Positions 6,413 to 9,322 of a stretch of DNA of 9,322 nt are shown here, in pieces; the stretch's first letter is position 1, and the number at the start of each line of letters is the position of its first letter. The position numbers and the translations under genes are program-made. The notes beneath the pieces were generated by a model, which saw only the letters and a program-made list of their open reading frames with translations, was not told the DNA's origin and ran no database searches. The stretch is from NCBI GenBank assembly GCA_039806065.1, contig JBDKJS010000223.1, positions 1 to 9,322 on the forward strand. Reading direction: 5' to 3'. Source of the DNA: JBDKJS01 sp039806065. GTDB lineage: Bacteria; Bacteroidota; Bacteroidia; AKYH767-A; 2013-40CM-41-45.

Positions 6413-8059
6413 ATGAAACTACCTATCTTCATTGCCCTTTTCCTCATAACTAGCCTTACAAAAGCCCAAAATGTGGGAATAGGAACCACTACTCCCACTC
6501 AAAAACTTGATGTAATTGGTAATGTTAGATCATCTACTTTGAGTGGTGTAGGGAACCGCAGCGTTATTGCCGATCCTACTGGAACATTAATCATTGGCAC
6601 TACGGCTAATGCGGCCGATTGGACCTTGTTTGGTAATGCTGGTACCAACCCAACTAATAATTTCATTGGAACTACCGATGCTGTTGATTTTGTAATTAAA
6701 TCGGGTGGAATAGCCCCAGCCAATGAAAGACTAAGGGTTTTGAGTACAGGCCCTGTGGTGATCAATAATATAGGCTTGGGAGTAAATGGTGTTGGCGATG
6801 TTTTTTCAGTATATGCCAGTGGAACCACCAATGGAACCAATGCTGCTACGAGTCTTTTAGGCGCTTTTGCCATCAATGGTTATTCAGCAAGTAATGGAAT
6901 AGGTGTTTATGGTGAAAATGCAGGAACAGGTAGCGGAATTTATGGCAATACCTCTGCTGGATTAGGTGCCGTAGGTGTTTCCGTTTCTGGTACCGGATTA
7001 TATGGCCAATCTAATGGCAATCTAACCTTTGGAGGTCGCATTGCCAATATTAATGCTTCAGGCACAGGCCTTGTAGTTACCGGAAACAATACTGCTGGCA
7101 CTTTCCTTGCCAATGGTAGTGGCATCAGTTGCCGAGGCAACTTATTAGGCGGACTCTTTCTTTCCAACACCAATACTGCTGCATTAAATGGAGGTGCCGT
7201 GGTTGGCGTGAATGGCAAAGTAAATATTGTAACCTATGCTGGAGGTGCTGGTGTAATTGGTATTGATAGCACTTCAGGCTCTGGCGTTATTGGGAAAACT
7301 TTTGGAATTGGCTTGGATGGAGTGTATGGTGAAAGTGGTCCTGATGGCAATGGAATTACAGGAATTGGTATTGTGGGTGCAGCTGGCATTCCTTACGGTG
7401 TGTATGGCGATGCCGGCTCCGGAAATTCTTCTATTGGCGTGGTGGGCAATGTTGCTTCTGGTGGCGCTACCAGGTATGGTGGCTTCTTCTTCAACGATCT
7501 TGGAAGCACCGGTACAAAACCATTTATGATCGACCATCCATTGGCCCCTGCTGAAAAATACCTCAAGCACTTCTCTATAGAAAGTAATGAAGTACTAAAT
7601 CTTTACAGAGGAATAGTTACCCTTGATGCAAATGGAGAAGCCATTGTTACCCTTCCTAGCTATTTTGAATCTATCAATAACAGCAATGCCACTTATCAAC
7701 TCACTGGTATTGGTCAGCCGAGTGTAGTTTATATCAAAGAAGAACTGAATGGCAATAGCTTCACCATTGCTGGTGGTGCTCCTGGTAAAAAAGTATCTTG
7801 GCAGCTGACTACTGAACGCAATGATCCCTACTTACAACAATTTCCTGAAGAACGAATGGTAGAAATAAACAAAACCGGCAACGATTATGGTAAGTACCTA
7901 GTACCAGAACTGTACCAACAACCAGCCAATAGAGGAATATCATTTAAGGAGAAAATCCATTCGCGTATTCTATCGGGTGCTGTAGTTCAGGCCCCAATTT
8001 TGAGTACCACTAACTTGGTAACTAAAACACCTGCAGGTATATTACCAAGCGAAAAATAA
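6413..8059 (+). CDS. Secreted repeat-rich protein with 'VGIGTTTP' head and conserved unnamed C-terminal domain
   Basis: A 548-aa exported protein. Starting at ATG 6413 gives a textbook signal peptide (MKLPIFIALFLITSLTKAQ, cleavage before N). The in-frame TTG at 6368 would add 15 residues and lies in the promoter. The mature N-terminus has NVGIGTTTPTQKLDVIGNVR, a head motif frequent in Bacteroidota surface and tail-fibre-like proteins. It is followed by a 'WTLFGNAGTNPTNNFIGTTD' unit, then Gly/Ala/Ser-rich repeats with GVYGE, GIYGN, GLYGQ and GVYGD cores, probably a trimeric beta-prism or beta-helix stalk (inference). From F371 to about 510 is a compact domain (FMIDHPLAPAEKYLKH, YRGIVTLDANGEAIVTLP, TYQLTGIGQ, GGAPGKKVSWQLT). 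I recall this arrangement at the C-terminus of many bacterial secreted proteins but know no function for it. There is no T9SS sorting domain and no S74 chaperone domain. It is probably an adhesive or structural envelope protein. It converges on the rlpA-like gene with a 6-nt gap. Confidence 0.82.
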   Translation: MKLPIFIALFLITSLTKAQNVGIGTTTPTQKLDVIGNVRSSTLSGVGNRSVIADPTGTLIIGTTANAADWTLFGNAGTNPTNNFIGTTDAVDFVIKSGGIAPANERLRVLSTGPVVINNIGLGVNGVGDVFSVYASGTTNGTNAATSLLGAFAINGYSASNGIGVYGENAGTGSGIYGNTSAGLGAVGVSVSGTGLYGQSNGNLTFGGRIANINASGTGLVVTGNNTAGTFLANGSGISCRGNLLGGLFLSNTNTAALNGGAVVGVNGKVNIVTYAGGAGVIGIDSTSGSGVIGKTFGIGLDGVYGESGPDGNGITGIGIVGAAGIPYGVYGDAGSGNSSIGVVGNVASGGATRYGGFFFNDLGSTGTKPFMIDHPLAPAEKYLKHFSIESNEVLNLYRGIVTLDANGEAIVTLPSYFESINNSNATYQLTGIGQPSVVYIKEELNGNSFTIAGGAPGKKVSWQLTTERNDPYLQQFPEERMVEINKTGNDYGKYLVPELYQQPANRGISFKEKIHSRILSGAVVQAPILSTTNLVTKTPAGILPSEK

Positions 8060-8065
8060 ATAATT

Positions 8066-8737
8066 TTACTGTTTTGTATTTCTACAATAGCTAAAACCAT
8101 CTTGTTTTAACTGTTGAATTAAAGTTGCTTGGCTTCCCTTTAATCCGGTTGCAATAATGGTATAATATCTTTGCTTTCCTACCCCACTCACCTTAACTAC
8201 CACATCATTAATTTTGTAGTCTAAGCTTATGGCACTGGCCATGTAAAATGCATGTTTCAAATGCGAGGTGTTCCATAGATACAAGCTATTTCCATGTAAC
8301 TTGGTTTTGGCCCCATAACAATTCCAATACTCGCCTGCTTGCATAATGGTGTCCATACTACTTACGTAATCTAATAAATTCAATACTTTAATGCGCACTG
8401 GTACCACTCCAAATGGAACCATATTTAACTTCTTAGCTGCCGATTTGGTGAGATCAATGATCCTACTCTTCTTGAATGGTCCCCTGTCATTGATTCTAAC
8501 TATTACCGTTTTCAAATTTTGTTTATTCGTAACTGCTACTATAGTATTGAAGGGTAAAAATCGATGTGCTGCTGTAAAATCATTGTGCTCAAATATTTCT
8601 CCGTTACTTGTGGCACGACCCTCAAATTTACCTGCATAAAAAGAAGCCTTACCATGCTCATCAGAACTATCAAGCTGGCCCCATGCGGGAAATGAGCATA
8701 TGAGAAAAAAGTAAAAAATGTTTTTTACCGATAGCAT
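8066..8737 (-). CDS. rlpA: RlpA-like septal ring lytic transglycosylase with divergent SPOR-like domain
   Basis: A 223-aa exported protein. Residues 1-20 are a signal peptide (MLSVKNIFYFFLICSFPAWG). Residues about 28-119 are the double-psi beta-barrel of RlpA, which cleaves peptidoglycan glycan strands, preferring denuded glycan in Pseudomonas. Motifs are GKASFYAGKFEGRATSNGE, FTAAHRFLPF, NDRGPF and RIIDLTKSAAKKL. By spacing against P. aeruginosa RlpA, E47, H58 and D84 match E120, H131 and D157, while the D123 position is E50. Residues about 151-218 follow a beta-alpha-beta-beta-alpha-beta order (SLYLWNTSHLKHAFYMASAI; VVVKV; RYYTIIATG; SQATLIQQLKQDGF), which fits a divergent SPOR domain that would target septal peptidoglycan. 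No lipobox Cys is present, so it is probably soluble in the periplasm. It lies downstream of sppA on the same strand, 166 nt apart, likely with its own promoter. Confidence 0.85.
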   Translation of the reverse strand: MLSVKNIFYFFLICSFPAWGQLDSSDEHGKASFYAGKFEGRATSNGEIFEHNDFTAAHRFLPFNTIVAVTNKQNLKTVIVRINDRGPFKKSRIIDLTKSAAKKLNMVPFGVVPVRIKVLNLLDYVSSMDTIMQAGEYWNCYGAKTKLHGNSLYLWNTSHLKHAFYMASAISLDYKINDVVVKVSGVGKQRYYTIIATGLKGSQATLIQQLKQDGFSYCRNTKQ

Positions 8738-8741
8738 CCAA

Positions 8742-8749
8742 CAAGTATA
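8742..8749 (-). promoter_or_regulatory. Possible -7 element of the rlpA-like gene
   Basis: Read on the - strand, TATACTTG matches TAnnTTTG at 7 of 8 positions. A TTG lies 23 nt upstream, a little far for a -33 box. The element ends only 4 nt before the ATG at 8737, so use of this site would give a nearly leaderless mRNA. The evidence is weak. Confidence 0.25.
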
Positions 8750-8781
8750 ATAAAAAAAATGAAAGAGTGAGGCAATTTATA

Positions 8782-8809
8782 TTTAGCCAATCTCATTTTT
8801 ACGGCTAAA
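8782..8809 (-). terminator. Possible weak terminator hairpin between sppA and rlpA
   Basis: TTTAGCC (8782-8788) and GGCTAAA (8803-8809) form a perfect 7-bp inverted repeat with a 14-nt loop, in the 166-nt gap between the sppA stop and the rlpA start. On the - strand it is followed by TATAAATTG rather than a solid T-run, and it lies about 95 nt beyond the sppA stop. It may end sppA transcription or be an unrelated symmetric site. Confidence 0.35.
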
Positions 8810-8903
8810 CCTTTATTTTCCTTACCTTAAACCTATGCACTTTTTAGGAAAATATATGAATAAATACCGTTTATAAAATATGGAATTCAATGTTACCTTA
8901 CAG

Positions 8904-9322
8904 TTAATCAATCTTCATCTCAAATGGCATCCGTGCTTGAACTCCCTTTAGATCCTTCCACTTCATATAAGCTTTAAATACTTCAAAGTGTTCGCCAAAG
9001 TTTGCTTTAATAGCTTTCTCTAGTTGCATTTGGGTATTTAAATCCTCTTTTAACTGTTCAATAAATTCCTTTTGTTCAGGCAAATTAACAATACGATGCG
9101 TACTCAAATGTGCAAGATTAGCTGCTGTTTCTATGGCTTTATCCATACCACCTAATAAATCTACCAATCCTAATTTGAGTGCATCCTTTCCTGACCATAC
9201 CCTGCCTTGCCCCATACTATCTACCACAGCCTCTGAAAGATTGCGCCCTTTGGCCACCCGGGCTACAAATGTTGCATATACTTGCTCTACTTGGGTTTGA
9301 ATGATGGCTCGTTCCCGTTCTG
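8904..9322 (-). CDS. sppA: Signal peptide peptidase SppA, C-terminal part (cut by window edge)
   Basis: An open frame runs from the window end (first complete codon at 9320-9318) to the stop at 8904, giving the last 138 residues of a larger protein. A GTG at 9257 is internal and not the start. The sequence is the C-terminal part of the S49 domain of SppA (protease IV), a membrane-anchored serine protease that digests cleaved signal peptides. Visible signatures are QVYATFVARVAKGRNLSEA, then GQGRVWSGKDALKLGLVDLL, GGMDKAIETAANLA and the final GVQARMPFEMKID. Full-length 67-kDa-type enzymes have about 580-620 residues, so about three quarters lies outside the window, including the expected catalytic Ser and Lys. 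Activity therefore cannot be judged here. The reading frame in view is intact. Confidence 0.88.
   Translation of the reverse strand, partial: ERERAIIQTQVEQVYATFVARVAKGRNLSEAVVDSMGQGRVWSGKDALKLGLVDLLGGMDKAIETAANLAHLSTHRIVNLPEQKEFIEQLKEDLNTQMQLEKAIKANFGEHFEVFKAYMKWKDLKGVQARMPFEMKID

Noticed and set aside
7257..7529. Open frame of 90 codons inside the repeat-rich gene, + strand
   Set aside because: It is a frame shadow of the Gly-rich repeats, giving a low-complexity Leu/Met/Val-rich peptide with no own start signals.
8742..8790. Possible 11-bp hexamer repeats upstream of rlpA on the - strand
   Set aside because: At the expected register only TTTCAT and TTGCCT are found and the next unit fails, so this does not match the two clear blocks.
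9255..9257. GTG as the start of a 117-residue protein at the right edge
   Set aside because: The frame stays open to the window edge and the upstream residues continue the SppA family pattern, so the gene begins outside the window.
1..9322. CRISPR arrays, tRNA genes, insertion-sequence ends or tandem genomic repeats
   Set aside because: Reading both strands gave no spaced direct repeats of CRISPR size, no cloverleaf sequence and no transposase-like frame.

Overview
The window looks like a stretch of a Bacteroidota chromosome, most likely from the Sphingobacteriia/Chitinophagia-Flavobacteriia side. The evidence is an AT-rich sequence, a type A T9SS C-terminal sorting domain, a CarboxypepD_reg-type TonB-dependent receptor, no Shine-Dalgarno motifs, and TAnnTTTG-type -7 promoter elements. 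The genus cannot be named from the sequence alone. No mobile element, CRISPR array, tRNA or rRNA was seen.

Layout. Five genes run on the + strand: a T9SS-exported beta-helix-like surface protein (27-1604), a TonB-dependent receptor (1727-4528), a phosphate-selective porin O/P family protein (4638-5840), a small DUF1801 protein (5915-6286) and a repeat-rich secreted protein (6413-8059). Two genes run on the - strand: an RlpA-like lytic transglycosylase/SPOR protein (8066-8737) and the C-terminal part of an SppA signal peptide peptidase (8904 to the window edge). The two blocks converge with only 6 nt between stop codons at 8059/8066. Hairpin terminators follow the first gene (1628-1659) and the porin (5865-5900).

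The most interesting signal is in two intergenic regions. Upstream of both the receptor and the porin lie 56-bp blocks of the same design. Each has four hexamer positions spaced exactly 11 bp apart, opening with TTAACA then TTAATA. Each ends with a -7-like element whose TTTG begins exactly 19 bp after the start of the last hexamer. This matches the known geometry of Pho boxes (PhoP of Bacillus: TTHACA repeats with 5-nt spacers; PhoB: 11-bp subsites). One of the two genes belongs to the phosphate-selective porin family. I infer that receptor and porin are separately promoted members of one phosphate-starvation regulon and form an outer-membrane uptake module. The upstream T9SS protein may belong to it, but its promoter is outside the window. 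In the receptor gene the -7 element ends only 4 nt before the ATG, so its mRNA is predicted to be leaderless or nearly so.

The remaining genes look like envelope or housekeeping functions: RlpA acts on peptidoglycan, SppA degrades leftover signal peptides, and DUF1801 has no firm role. The 548-aa secreted protein combines a 'VGIGTTTP' head, G-V/I-Y-G repeats and a recurring but unnamed C-terminal domain.
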